From Ricordea florida (taxonomy: Eukaryota > Cnidaria > Anthozoa > Corallimorpharia > Ricordeidae), in contig OX453284.1 of NCBI GenBank assembly GCA_949710005.1, positions 740,001-804,000 of the forward strand: 64,000 bases of DNA, read 5' to 3'. The stretch's first letter is position 1; each line of letters opens with the position of its first letter. The notes below the pieces were generated by a model that worked only from the letters and a program-made list of their open reading frames with translations, had not been told where the DNA came from and ran no database searches. Positions 1 through 9,500 of this stretch are shown one piece after another. A program made the position numbers and the translations under genes.

Positions 1-14
1 TTTTGAACCAACAC

Positions 15-239
15 CTACCAGAAGCAATGACGTTTGCTATACAACCAACATAATCCAATTCCGACTATCAAACCTTTGAACCATAATAATGCTCTCTCAC
101 CTAACTCATCATTCTTTATTCTTTCCTCATCTTTACAATCTTGTATTATTTCCCGACATTGTTCATCTATATTTTCTCTACAATACTCTTCACAATATTC
201 TTTCACAGTCGCTCTATAAACAACTTCTGTGTCAGCCAT
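15..239 (-). CDS. small predicted membrane protein of element A (74 aa)
   Basis: I do not recognise the family. The first ~50 residues are charged and Cys-containing (a CEEYC cluster near residue 16). Residues about 53-67 form one hydrophobic segment (LLWFKGLIVGIGLCWLY), which suggests a C-terminal membrane anchor. It is the leftmost gene seen of element A, in the same orientation as the capsid block, and is separated from the next gene by a short gap with a hairpin. Elements B and C also carry short membrane proteins after the capsid genes, so a virion or membrane role is plausible but inferred. Confidence 0.5.
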   Translation of the reverse strand: MADTEVVYRATVKEYCEEYCRENIDEQCREIIQDCKDEERIKNDELGERALLWFKGLIVGIGLCWLYSKRHCFW

Positions 240-270
240 GTTTGTATCCCCATTATCACTTAGCTTTAAC

Positions 271-298
271 TCTCCTAATAGGTTTGTCTATTAGGAGA
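271..298. promoter_or_regulatory. intergenic stem-loop between element A genes
   Basis: TCTCCTAATA pairs with TATTAGGAGA around an 8-nt loop. It lies between the stop of the 331-aa gene and the start of the 74-aa gene. Two similar hairpins occur at 1346-1376 and 1429-1453. It may be a terminator, a promoter element or an RNA-processing signal; the sequence alone cannot decide. Confidence 0.5.
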
Positions 299-310
299 AG
301 TAAGTCTTAA

Positions 311-1306
311 TTAACAATGTTCTATCACATACTCATCTTCATCTTCTGATTCTTGTGGCTCAGCATCATTGGGAGGTAACATACGAGATTCCGATTCTTG
401 CGGTGTAGCATTATTGGAGGGTAACATGCTAGATTCTGTTTCTTGTGTTGTAGCATTATTGGAAGGTAACATTCGAAAACTAGTCATGCTGTTGAAATCA
501 CTTGGAGTGAAATTCATCTCAGTAACACGAAGACGGGCTGAGGCACCGTAACCGGTCTGCCCGTGGGATCCCCAGAATATACCATCCCAATGGACAACAG
601 GATGACTAAAACCGCTTACATACTTGTCGGGTTGCCACATGTATTCAAGTGGGTTAACCATTTCATCATCTGGGCCGTATACACAAGTTCTGGATAGGAT
701 GTTACAACCCTTACCCCAGGTTATGAATTTGAGGTAGGCACGCTGTGGGCTGCTTTTGTCCTTTGTCTTCTCACCCGTTTGTTGGTCTGTGATGTTTGTG
801 TAATCGTATATCGGTTTCACAGCAAAAGACCAATCATTTTCACTCTTGGCAGTCGTGTATGCATTGAAAGTTGCGGGTGGAACTGACCTCTCTGATTTTG
901 GTTTGTTACAAAACTTTTTGAGTGAGTTCAATGTGATCTTCACTACATTATCAAGTGCTTTTCGAGTCTTGATCTCTTCGGTTGTTGGGCAATCCATGGT
1001 ATGAATCGATGTCACTGGGTATGAAATTTGGAACCCCTCCAACGTCTCAAGTCTGCGACTGTCTTTGTCGGTTCCAAATGGCCACACCCCCGATATACCC
1101 GAAAAGAATTGCTTGGATAATTCAATGAAGATCGGTCGCTTCACACCATTGGGACCTTGTACGTAAACATCTGAAGTAACCCATTGGTTTTGTACATTAC
1201 TTCTGCCTTTGTTGAAGGATTTACTCTTGGGTTCAGAAACAACAATGGTGTTCCAGTCAAAATCAGAGTCAAGTGAAATGAAGATTGGTTCAGCCATGTT
1301 CAACAC
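311..1306 (-). CDS. conserved-looking viral protein with C-terminal 15-aa repeats (331 aa)
   Basis: I do not recognise this with certainty. The N-terminal ~265 residues look like one globular domain. It contains a conserved-looking stretch around YLKFITWGKGCNILSRTC and PVVHWDGIFWGSHGQTGYGASARLRV. This style recalls small nucleic-acid-binding proteins of large eukaryotic DNA viruses, but I cannot confirm a family. The C-terminus has three tandem copies of a 15-residue unit beginning MLPSNNA or MLPPNDA, followed by an acidic tail (SEDEDEYVIEHC). The start may be the second methionine (MAEPIF, four codons in). The upstream gap (1307-1468) holds two hairpins and a TTAAAGAT sequence. No homologue is visible in elements B or C. 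Confidence 0.6.
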   Translation of the reverse strand: MLNMAEPIFISLDSDFDWNTIVVSEPKSKSFNKGRSNVQNQWVTSDVYVQGPNGVKRPIFIELSKQFFSGISGVWPFGTDKDSRRLETLEGFQISYPVTSIHTMDCPTTEEIKTRKALDNVVKITLNSLKKFCNKPKSERSVPPATFNAYTTAKSENDWSFAVKPIYDYTNITDQQTGEKTKDKSSPQRAYLKFITWGKGCNILSRTCVYGPDDEMVNPLEYMWQPDKYVSGFSHPVVHWDGIFWGSHGQTGYGASARLRVTEMNFTPSDFNSMTSFRMLPSNNATTQETESSMLPSNNATPQESESRMLPPNDAEPQESEDEDEYVIEHC

Positions 1307-1345
1307 TTTACCTTTCGGTTATGACATAGTACATACCTATCTTTA

Positions 1346-1376
1346 AGCCACTTAGTATGTCACCTACTAAGTGGCT
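1346..1376. promoter_or_regulatory. stem-loop upstream of the 331-aa gene
   Basis: AGCCACTTAGTA pairs with TACTAAGTGGCT around a 7-nt loop. On the minus strand it is followed by TTAAAGAT and then, ~40 nt later, the ATG at 1306. The TAAAGA core is shared with the hairpin promoters of elements B and C, which suggests a common promoter logic. A sister hairpin (CTCTTAGTA/TACTAAGAG) lies at 1429-1453. Confidence 0.5.
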
Positions 1377-1468
1377 CACAAGTGGTTATTTTAGTACTAA
1401 AGTTGTGTTGGGGCTTTGCTGCTTAGGTCTCTTAGTAGGTCATCTACTAAGAGGCTCAAAATCGGTTC

Positions 1469-2224
1469 TTACATATTCCATCGTTCTTTCATGTCTTTCA
1501 ATTCCTCGTGGTCAATACACCAGTCTAGCACTCGATCGGGATGCCATGCTGCAGCCACTAATTCATCAAAAACACTTTTGAATTCTACTTTATGGTATTG
1601 CTTGTTAAAGCTCAACATTGCTGCAGGGATTAGTTTATCGAGAACACGTTTGAATTCTAGTCTATGGTATTCCTTGTCATAGTTCAACATTTTGATTCTA
1701 ATGTATGAAAGTTTAGAATCCATTCCATTTGCAACATGATTAACCATAGGTCTAATCAGACTAGGGTTTTCTAAGACATCCTCTAGATCCCAATCCCAAT
1801 CCCAATCCTGATCTTCATCATCATCAATATATTCATCATCATTATAGGGTCCAAATATGTCACAGTCATCATTTCTATCAAGACACACTTGGAGTCCATC
1901 CATCAAAGCATTCCTAATCCTAGATCTCAAAACTCTCACAATACGATTGATTGTATCATCCATAGAATCAACATCATCATCGTAATGGTCTACTATCATC
2001 TGTTGAAGTTTCTTTTTGTTTTGTAGCTCAAAATTAAATTCAAGTCTTGTGTATCTAGGGTTGATTTTATCGAAGTAATCAAGAACCTCTGGTCCTACTC
2101 TATTGAATAGGATATCAAAGTCAGAGTCATTCTCGTTGGCATATACGGTGAATATGTCGAAATGTAATTCTGTGGTTTGCATAATGTTGTGCTTTCCCCT
2201 TGGCACAACCAGTCTTGAAGACAC
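1469..2224 (-). CDS. AWHPxR-motif protein (251 aa)
   Basis: Function unknown. The C-terminus carries AWHPDRVLDWCIDHEEL (residues ~226-242). The 184-aa protein at 26862-27416 in element B ends with the closely matching AWHPSRYLDWCIDIEEL, so the two are homologous over at least this motif. Just before it is an internal duplication: a ~26-residue unit with DKEYHRLEFKRVLDKLIPAA is followed by a copy with NKQYHKVEFKSVFDELVAAA. The middle is strongly acidic (D/E/W-rich, residues ~125-150). Similar WHPxR-type tails occur, to my recollection, in uncharacterised proteins of large DNA viruses, but this needs a search. The start could instead be Met15. Confidence 0.65.
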   Translation of the reverse strand: MSSRLVVPRGKHNIMQTTELHFDIFTVYANENDSDFDILFNRVGPEVLDYFDKINPRYTRLEFNFELQNKKKLQQMIVDHYDDDVDSMDDTINRIVRVLRSRIRNALMDGLQVCLDRNDDCDIFGPYNDDEYIDDDEDQDWDWDWDLEDVLENPSLIRPMVNHVANGMDSKLSYIRIKMLNYDKEYHRLEFKRVLDKLIPAAMLSFNKQYHKVEFKSVFDELVAAAWHPDRVLDWCIDHEELKDMKERWNM

Positions 2225-2241
2225 TTTTCCTAGAATCCACT

Positions 2242-2853
2242 TTACTCCTCAAGTTGTGTTGAGTCTTGCTCAAGTTGTGTTGGATTGGTGCTTAGGTCTT
2301 GCTCAAGTTGTGTTGGATTGGTGCTTAGGTATTGCTCAAGTTGTGTTGGATTGGTGCTTAGGTCTTGCTCAAGTTGTGTTGGGTATCCATCCTCTCTCAA
2401 CTTGAAGTGCTTTGCAAAATGAATAAATGCCGAAAGTAATGCCGTGAGTCTTCCACCTTTGAGTACAAGTGACCCGGACATATTTGAGATCTCCTTCATT
2501 ATCAATTCATCTTTCTTACAATCTCTCACAAGAGCGTCTTTGTCATCTATATTTCCGTAATTTCTCAAACCATGATCCACAGCCTTAGCCATCAATTGAA
2601 AAGAAGAGTCCGCCAAGCCATCGGCAATCTTCTTGCCCGACACAACTTGGTACCTTTTGTAATACTTTTCCACATCCTTGTCCGATAGTTTGGTTATGTC
2701 GGAGAGGTCCATGACCACACCCGTATACTCCTTCGTCGAACCCAGACAAGCCAGGATTGAAAGAGATTCCCTCTTTGACTCCAAATCATTGATTGGTGAT
2801 GGTGTTGTGTCAACTGATGCTTCACCGTTCAGTATCTCTTCAGGGTTAGCCAT
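2242..2853 (-). CDS. conserved capsid-block protein, element A version with tandem-repeat tail (203 aa)
   Basis: This is homologous to the 187-aa and 175-aa proteins directly downstream of the ATPase in elements B and C. Shared features are LxILAxLGxTKEY near residue 33, an LSxKDxEKYxxRYQ segment, GKKI, and a C-terminal LxxKxGRLxAL followed by AKH. It is mostly helical by composition with no membrane span. The last ~55 residues are four tandem 11-residue units (PTQLEQDLSTN and variants), encoded by 33-bp repeats at about 2253-2385. These are absent from B and C. Its ATG overlaps the end of the ATPase reading frame by 8 bp, indicating a shared transcript. Role unknown; its constant position suggests morphogenesis or packaging. 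Confidence 0.7.
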   Translation of the reverse strand: MANPEEILNGEASVDTTPSPINDLESKRESLSILACLGSTKEYTGVVMDLSDITKLSDKDVEKYYKRYQVVSGKKIADGLADSSFQLMAKAVDHGLRNYGNIDDKDALVRDCKKDELIMKEISNMSGSLVLKGGRLTALLSAFIHFAKHFKLREDGYPTQLEQDLSTNPTQLEQYLSTNPTQLEQDLSTNPTQLEQDSTQLEE

Positions 2854-3484
2854 GTTTGGCCTCAGATGCGGGTATCTCTAAGTATTTATCAAACGGGTGG
2901 CGCAGTGAAAAGCAAAGTCTGGCGTACTTTTCAGTCTCGAGTAGCTTCTTGTACCTCTTGCGTTTTTCAGCATCTAATGCACCACCATATTCCTCAAATA
3001 ACATTTTCATCGCAGTTTCAGACGGGTTGTAAAACGACACCACGCATGCGACATTCTCCCGGAATGGTTTCGAGATCGATGTTAGCTGTTGGGTGAGAAC
3101 CCACACAGATATGCCAATGTGCCTCCCGGAGAAGGCCAGATTGATAAATTTGTTTGTCCGGTTCTTCAAGTCTTTCGAAACAGCGCAATCGTCCAATATT
3201 ATGAGTGTGTTCTCACCCGAGAATAACGTTGAGCAAAGCGTTAGCAAATAGTCAATCTCGTCCTCATTACTAGAGTCTGGTGAGAGTACCCAAAATCTCT
3301 TGTCCCCCTTTGCAAAGCCTCTGTAAGTCTTGTTATAGATATAAGTGGGGCAGATCAAGACAATATAGTCGAACACGCCCCTAAAGTGTCCTCGAAGCTG
3401 GTCCACTATGTATTAAGTCTTTCCACAATTCGTAGGTCCCGTAATGATACAGTTGAATGGGATTTTGTCCACTAACTCATTCAT
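2846..3484 (-). pseudogene. A32-like packaging ATPase, interrupted by one stop codon
   Basis: This belongs to the FtsK/HerA-superfamily genome-packaging ATPases of Polinton-type elements. The Walker A region GPTNCGKT (residues 16-23) is followed at once by a TAA stop at codon 24 (3413-3415), where element C has lysine. After the stop the frame continues uninterrupted to 2846. It includes the Walker B-like LIILDDCAV, the SGRH segment and the WVLTQQL sensor-like segment. The start at 3484 is chosen from alignment with element C (MEELREKIPFHCI). The lesion is a single substitution; sequencing error or readthrough cannot be excluded. It sits between the capsid gene and the 203-aa gene, as in B and C. 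Confidence 0.8.
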
Positions 3485-3497
3485 AGTTTGATTATGT

Positions 3498-4733
3498 TTA
3501 GTACGTTATCTCTCTTAAGTTTGAAATCTTAATTGACATGGCAGCGTCAGCAACCACGAACATGTAGCAAGTAAGAACCCTGCCTCCTCTCTTCTCCCTG
3601 TTAATCTCGAGTCTTATGCCATCTCGAGTACTAGTTAACTCCAAACCGTTTCCATGAACATCGTTGTCGGGGTAACTCCTCAGATCAATCCACAAAGCAA
3701 ACTTGTTCGTATAGAAATCAGACTCCTTGATGGGATCATCGATACCAACTCGTTTAATTATGGCCTGCCATAAATCAGTTGGTATCGTACCTTTCGAATA
3801 AAGTTTGTTTGGTACTCCATCTTTGTCAATCTTGACCGAAGTGATCTTTGGGTTCACAAAACTCTCAGAGTCCCTAGCACCTGCTGCATATGGGGCTGTG
3901 AAGATACATAGTATCCCAGTCATGGACTTCCTGGGCACGTTAATATGCTCATTGATCACACCATCATTGTTCTCAGAGATTGGGAACGTTTTGTGAAGAA
4001 GTATCTTCTCATACAAGAAAACCCTTCCATTCTGGTACGAGGCAATGGCTTGACTGGCTAATCGGTCACTTGATATGCAATGATACTCCAGCTCCATATT
4101 TGTTAATTTGTAATCAGGTGGTGTTTCAGCGTTTGAGTAAACGACGACATCAGAGACTGGAGCTAGAGTTATTTCGAATTTGAGTGGAGGTGGTAAGGCT
4201 TTTGGATAGAAGACTCCATGATCTTTCAGTATCGTGTGGTCCAATGGTATTTCGTACCTGGTGTTATGAAGTGCACCTAGAGTATTTTCTGCTGCATTTG
4301 AGGTAGCTTTTTCACCGGCATTGGTTCTGATTTTCCTTAAATTCTCGGATGATATGCCCTGTCTCAATCTGTTATTGCGATCGGTCTCTGACAAAAACAA
4401 ATCGTGATAAGTCTTGAACAAATCAAACCTATCAATGTCCTCTATGATTTCACCCCCGAATAGAACCCTGTATCGTGAAACGAGGTTCCTTCCCAAGTTG
4501 TTGACAAGTGTGTTGTTCTTGTGACCTGTCACACTCATATCGAAAGTTATGTACACGCTGCCAGGCACAATCACCAGGTTGTCGGTCAGTTTTGGTATTT
4601 CAATGTATAATGTCTCGCCAGGATTGGCTGATGAGGGGTTTAGCGTGATCCGATTTAATGAGGACTCAGCCCTCAAACCTTTACGCATCCTGGGAACACG
4701 ATCAGTATCAAGAATGTCTGATATTCCAGCCAT
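3498..4733 (-). CDS. presumed double jelly-roll major capsid protein (411 aa)
   Basis: The protein is intact and collinear with the 414-aa (B) and 416-aa (C) proteins. Shared blocks include LNRITLNPSSANPGETLY, LVSRYRVLFGGE, HDLFLSETDRNNRLRQGISS, DHGVFYPKAL and the C-terminal CYMFVVADAAMSI. No signal peptide or membrane span is seen. The size, the position beside the packaging ATPase and the conservation across three elements and a relic support a major capsid protein. The double jelly-roll fold is inferred, not visible directly. Its ATG lies 25 bp from the divergent integrase ATG. Confidence 0.7.
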   Translation of the reverse strand: MAGISDILDTDRVPRMRKGLRAESSLNRITLNPSSANPGETLYIEIPKLTDNLVIVPGSVYITFDMSVTGHKNNTLVNNLGRNLVSRYRVLFGGEIIEDIDRFDLFKTYHDLFLSETDRNNRLRQGISSENLRKIRTNAGEKATSNAAENTLGALHNTRYEIPLDHTILKDHGVFYPKALPPPLKFEITLAPVSDVVVYSNAETPPDYKLTNMELEYHCISSDRLASQAIASYQNGRVFLYEKILLHKTFPISENNDGVINEHINVPRKSMTGILCIFTAPYAAGARDSESFVNPKITSVKIDKDGVPNKLYSKGTIPTDLWQAIIKRVGIDDPIKESDFYTNKFALWIDLRSYPDNDVHGNGLELTSTRDGIRLEINREKRGGRVLTCYMFVVADAAMSIKISNLREITY

Positions 4734-4758
4734 TTAAATGCACTTAATCTTGTTGTAA
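4734..4758. promoter_or_regulatory. divergent capsid/integrase promoter gap
   Basis: Only 25 bp separate the two divergent ATGs. The equivalent gaps are 34 bp in B and 33 bp in C. It contains an AT-rich CATTTAAATG box next to the capsid start. Core promoter elements for both genes must lie here or inside the opposite coding sequence. Confidence 0.5.
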
Positions 4759-5748
4759 ATGTCTAGTGACGATGTTTTAAGTCGATTATACTACTCTACT
4801 GATGGATACTGGAAAGGATACTCGGCCATAGCAAAGTTGGCGAGTGCGGCCAAAGTGACCGAAAGTGTTGCTAGAGATTGGTTGGAGAAGCAAGCATTGT
4901 GGCAGATATATGTTCCTCCACCAAGGTATATACCCAGACCACATTGGGTCGTTGGCAAACCAAATCAAATTCATCAGGCGGACTTGCTGTTTCTTCCTCA
5001 CGATACAGTGAGAAGAAAAACATACCGCTATGCGCTGGTTGTGGTTGATATCGCTTCTAGGTACAAGGATGCTGAGGCACTGACCTCCAAAGATAGTGGT
5101 GAAGTGGCCAGGGCGTTTGAGAGGATTTATGCTCGGAAGCTAAAGTGGCCAAAGACATTAATGGTGGATCCCGGTAGAGAATTCATGGGTAATGTCACTC
5201 ACTTGATGGATAAGCATCAAGTAGACATACAGCGAAGTAAAGCTGGTAATCATCGAGCGCAGGCTTTTGTAGAGAGGGCTAACAGAACGCTTGGTGAGAA
5301 ATTATTTAGCCATCAATATGCACAGGAGATGGTGAGTGATGTTAGGTCTAGGGTTTGGGTGAAAAGGCTGCCCGCCATTATGAAGACTTTGAATTCTGAA
5401 CCCACACGCATCACAGGTAAAGAGCCCGATGAAGCTTTGGAATTGAAAGAGATTGATGTTAAGCCTATGGAATACAAGAGAGCTGTGGGTTTGAATGAGA
5501 AGAGGTTGCCCCCGGGAGTTAAGGTTAGGTATTTGTATTCGCCCGGTGAAGATGAAGGTGGTGACAAACGAAGAGCCACTGATCCTGTATGGAGCCTTGA
5601 GGTTTATGACATAGTGAGAACGGTAATTTCACCAGATCAACCAGTTGTGTATTATTTGGATGGAGTATCGAAGCGAGGATTTGTGCGCGAGGAACTTCAA
5701 GTTGTTCCCGATGATACTGAATTACCACCCTCTAGAGTACTTAAGTGA
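4759..5748 (+). CDS. retrovirus-like DDE integrase (329 aa)
   Basis: This enzyme would insert the element into host DNA. An N-terminal helix-turn-helix-like region (residues ~10-50) is followed by the conserved YIPRPHW and then the rve catalytic core. The likely acidic triad is D75 (HQADLLFLP), D137 (VDPGREFMG) and E172 (AFVERANR). The C-terminal third contains KVRYLYSPGEDEGG and GFVREELQVVP, the small DNA- or chromatin-binding tail usual in this family. Length matches the 328-aa and 333-aa copies in B and C. The 3' end overlaps the convergent TFIIB-like gene by 27 bp. Confidence 0.88.
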   Translation: MSSDDVLSRLYYSTDGYWKGYSAIAKLASAAKVTESVARDWLEKQALWQIYVPPPRYIPRPHWVVGKPNQIHQADLLFLPHDTVRRKTYRYALVVVDIASRYKDAEALTSKDSGEVARAFERIYARKLKWPKTLMVDPGREFMGNVTHLMDKHQVDIQRSKAGNHRAQAFVERANRTLGEKLFSHQYAQEMVSDVRSRVWVKRLPAIMKTLNSEPTRITGKEPDEALELKEIDVKPMEYKRAVGLNEKRLPPGVKVRYLYSPGEDEGGDKRRATDPVWSLEVYDIVRTVISPDQPVVYYLDGVSKRGFVREELQVVPDDTELPPSRVLK

Positions 5749-6555
5749 CATTGTTGAGATGTCAGCCATTTCACGAACTATCTTGATCAATGAAATGTCC
5801 GAAATTTTAACTTTGTCGGCAAAGATCTTCTTCGTCATACCTATTTGATTTTTATACTCCTGGTTCATACATAAGTAAAAGAAGACAATACCCGCTGCAA
5901 CTACACCGATAGTACAGCGCTCAAGAATCTGTGATGTTGCTCCAAAGTACTTGGCAATGGACAAAATACGTCTTTGATGAGATTCATCAACCCCAGTAAC
6001 TCTCATTATCCAGGGAATAAGTTTCTCTGGTGTAATGTAGTTGGTTCTCACCTCTGGGAATGCTTCCAAGTACATTTCTAAACCACGTGTCATGGCTCTT
6101 TTCTTGAGTCCAAACAAATTCCTAATGTAATCTAACGTACGATACTCACCAAATTCTTGGTATGTATAAAACAAGCATGAAGCCACCAAAGACGTACGAA
6201 TCTGACCGCGATTTTTACACTTAAACTTTAGAATCTCTTGATACTTGGCTTCTATGATATCGATCATCATAGAAGACACATTCAAGTCATGTCTCTCGAA
6301 TACATTACGAACTCCCTTTGGTTTTGATCTACGAAGATCACACCTACTGACTGATGAGTAGTACATCCATTCTTGTTTAGAATAGTCCATCCGTTCTAGT
6401 TCAGTCTTACAGAGGCTACAAACAACAATCCCTGTCTTATCCCTATACACACTTTCATGCTTACAAACCTGTTCGTCCTCTTCATCAGCTTTCTTGAACA
6501 TAGACTGAAAATGATCGACAAGGCTGTGATAATTTTCCTCTGAATCGTAATCCAT
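5722..6555 (-). CDS. TFIIB-like transcription initiation factor (277 aa)
   Basis: An N-terminal zinc-ribbon pattern C31-x-H33 ... C46-x2-C49 is followed by a short linker and a mostly helical region. Two cyclin-like repeats can be read: one around residues 92-175 (IRTSLVASCLFYTYQEFG) and one around 185-275 (ILERCTIGVVAAGIVFFYLC, ending KISDISLIKIVREM). This is the architecture of TFIIB and of the TFIIB-like factors of large eukaryotic DNA viruses. It would let the element direct host RNA polymerase II, or an altered preinitiation complex, to its promoters. It lies between integrase and polymerase, a position with no gene in B or C. The zinc ribbon uses CxH rather than CxxC in its first half. 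Confidence 0.75.
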   Translation of the reverse strand: MDYDSEENYHSLVDHFQSMFKKADEEDEQVCKHESVYRDKTGIVVCSLCKTELERMDYSKQEWMYYSSVSRCDLRRSKPKGVRNVFERHDLNVSSMMIDIIEAKYQEILKFKCKNRGQIRTSLVASCLFYTYQEFGEYRTLDYIRNLFGLKKRAMTRGLEMYLEAFPEVRTNYITPEKLIPWIMRVTGVDESHQRRILSIAKYFGATSQILERCTIGVVAAGIVFFYLCMNQEYKNQIGMTKKIFADKVKISDISLIKIVREMADISTMSLKYSRGW

Positions 6556-6593
6556 ACCGACTTTGTCTAGTTGGAATATGTATAATTAAATCA

Positions 6594-9500
6594 TTAAGTT
6601 TTTACCGAAATTAGAGTCCTAAAGTGACCATATGCATATGTGTGTATCCCATCCTCCCTTACCACCCTTTTGTCGTCTTCGCATGATAGTGCCACCTTGT
6701 TCACAGTCTCTGTGTACAAGTCGTGTAGGTGACTCCTGATGATATTCATAGTCCTCCTCTGTGATTTTTGATTGAAGAGGCAATCCTTGTAGTCTTTGAA
6801 GCTTATGCTCTTTTTCACTACAGCCTTCTTCACACCCTTACACTTCTTTTCCTCCTTTCCCTCATCCATCATGTATGAATATAGTTTGGCCCGGAGACCT
6901 ACGAATTCTATGATCTGTTGGCCACCCGCTTCATCCTTGAACATGCCCCTGACTTTCTTGTTGACGCCCACCTCAATGCCGGATGGATGATCTTCAGGGT
7001 AGTTGCTGGTGTCAAACCGGTCTCTCACATCTGGGCTAATGTCCTTGTAGAAGTCATCCGTCTCCACCTCGTATGCCAGTGAATCTGTGTCTGTAAATAA
7101 CAACTTGGCCTTGCTACCATACCTGGGCTTGATGTAGTTGTAGTGAAAGTCGTACATTATGGTCTTGCTTATTTCCAGGACTGAAAAGCCTAGGTAAATG
7201 GGTTTGTCCAACACCAACTTTGTCTTTTTCATTTGTACTGCAACCAGATTTTCGCAAAAGATCGTGCTGTGGTGGTAATTCGGCTTCGATACCAACTTCT
7301 TAGCTTTTGACTCTTCAGTGACCAAACGAACGTCCACCCTGTTCCTCACGTTCTCCATCGTTTTCCCAAAGACTGAGTTGTTCATCAACTTGAAAAAGTC
7401 CTTCTCGAAGTCGTTTGTTGCTTTGGTCCTTAGTTCGGTGTTCAGATCGATATAGGGCTTCAGCCACGCGGACTCTTTGAATGTGATGCCTCTGTGTATC
7501 TTGTAGACTTTCAACCCGAGACTCAAATACTGTTTCAGCGTCTCATGGTGAATAATGTATTTTTGTTTGTTCCTTAGGTTTGGAATTAGCTTATCCACAC
7601 CATTTACAGTAACTCTCTCTGGTGCTAATGGATAGTCATTATGCAGTTTGTGAAGATGCTTTGGGTACATTAGATTAACCTCTAGTATGCATGGTAGATC
7701 TTTCCACTTCAATACAAGCTCTTCTTCAGTCAACCATCGAAAGTCATGTGTTGGTAAAGGTTTACTCATTGCACATCCGTACAAACCGTTTGCATCCATG
7801 TATGTGATGTACTTTGTTGGTAATGATGGGTCATAATCTTTCATGTATGGGTTGTTGGCTTTACCATATCTAGTTGAGATCATGGAGATACCCCCTCGGA
7901 TGCCCTCCTCAACCATGAGAAACATGTCAGGGTCGTTCAAAAGTTCCAATCTCACATTGGTCATTTTCAGGGCCGCGTCCCACGCCAATCCAGGTGCAGT
8001 GTAGTACCAAGCTGGATCCAAGTCGTAGTTCTTCCTACAAACTTCTCTGAAGTTCTCGAAGACATCAGCTAACAATAAAACATCCAGTTCAAGGTAAAGG
8101 TCGTGGTATTCCCTGAAGCTCTCAATCCCAAAGACTTTCCACACGTTTTGAGCATGCTGGTAATCCTCATCCGATATTTCGGCATTGTAGAGCTTCGAGT
8201 AGAACTCATCCTTTGGTGGGAGGTGAGTTTCACTGAGCTTATCAAACCCATCAAACCAATCGTACGGAAATACCCCCTTCCTAGTGAGTAACTGCAAGTC
8301 TGTGCCATCTTCCATCACCCTTTCAAACCAACTCTTTACATTCACCAGAGAAGATTGTGGTAGGTTGTCAGCCAACCTTCTGAGGCCCGCTGCCATAAAC
8401 CGAAAGCTATCAATGAACCTGATTCCCCGTTTAATTTCAACCGTTTTCCCTTTCTTGTTCTTGTAAGAGTCGACAACAATCTCTTTCGTGAAGGAAATGT
8501 ACTTTTCATCGTTGATTGGTATGCAATCCAGCTTACCTTTCGATTCCCCTATGTTCCTCACAAATAAATGACCATCGTATCCGGATAGGTTATGGAATAT
8601 AACTGGTACAAATTTGGGCACCTTGTAATTCAAGTTGCACTCTTGGTGCGCTGCTCCTCTGTACTTTCCACTAAGATGACACTGGTCCAACACCTTGTCA
8701 TGGCCAAGCATCGATCCGCAGATGTGACAATGTGTGGCATTTTCATAGGCTATTCTCTCATCCTGACTGACACGAGAATTTTTGGGTAGCTTGAACCTAT
8801 CATAGACTTGTTTGATATCCGACTCCAAGCTCTCCATAAACATCTTGGGTACATCTTCGTATGGTGATTCAGCTGTGTGCCTTACAAGTTTAGGTTCGAA
8901 TATAGCGTTATCAAAGCACTTGATCAGATAACAGAAACCTGATGGTTTATGCTTTTGATATCTATTGGTAAAGCTCCTACTCTCATCTTGGTAACAAGTA
9001 TACATCTTTTCAGTGTAGCACTCAAAATCTGCATACACAACAAACGGTACCTCCATCTTCCTGTTGTGATTCTTGAAACGGAAGAACTGCGGGCTCCCAT
9101 CTTCGTTCATGGGTACTGTCGTCTTGACTGCTTGATGATTGCTACAAAACTCTAGATGCTTGTCTAGTGAGGATTGTTTATTGAATGGGTTAAGACATCT
9201 GTGGCAAAAGTATTTTCTACCATCGTGTTTATCAACTTGTGATGACAAAAGCCTACTCAAGTTCTTAATCCAACAGTAGTGATTCGTTTCATCTTTGTGT
9301 AACAAAAGTAAGTTTACCACTGTCACCTCTCGACGCTTACTGATTCTCAAAACGTTTACACCAGACTCGTATCCATATACGTTAATGGCGTAAGGATTTT
9401 GCTTTTCAAACTTGGTAATGTCCCTTAGTGTAACAGGGAACTCCATCCCCGTCCAGTCAAACTTCTCAGAATTCTTTCTCATCTCAGCATTCAGTCTTTC

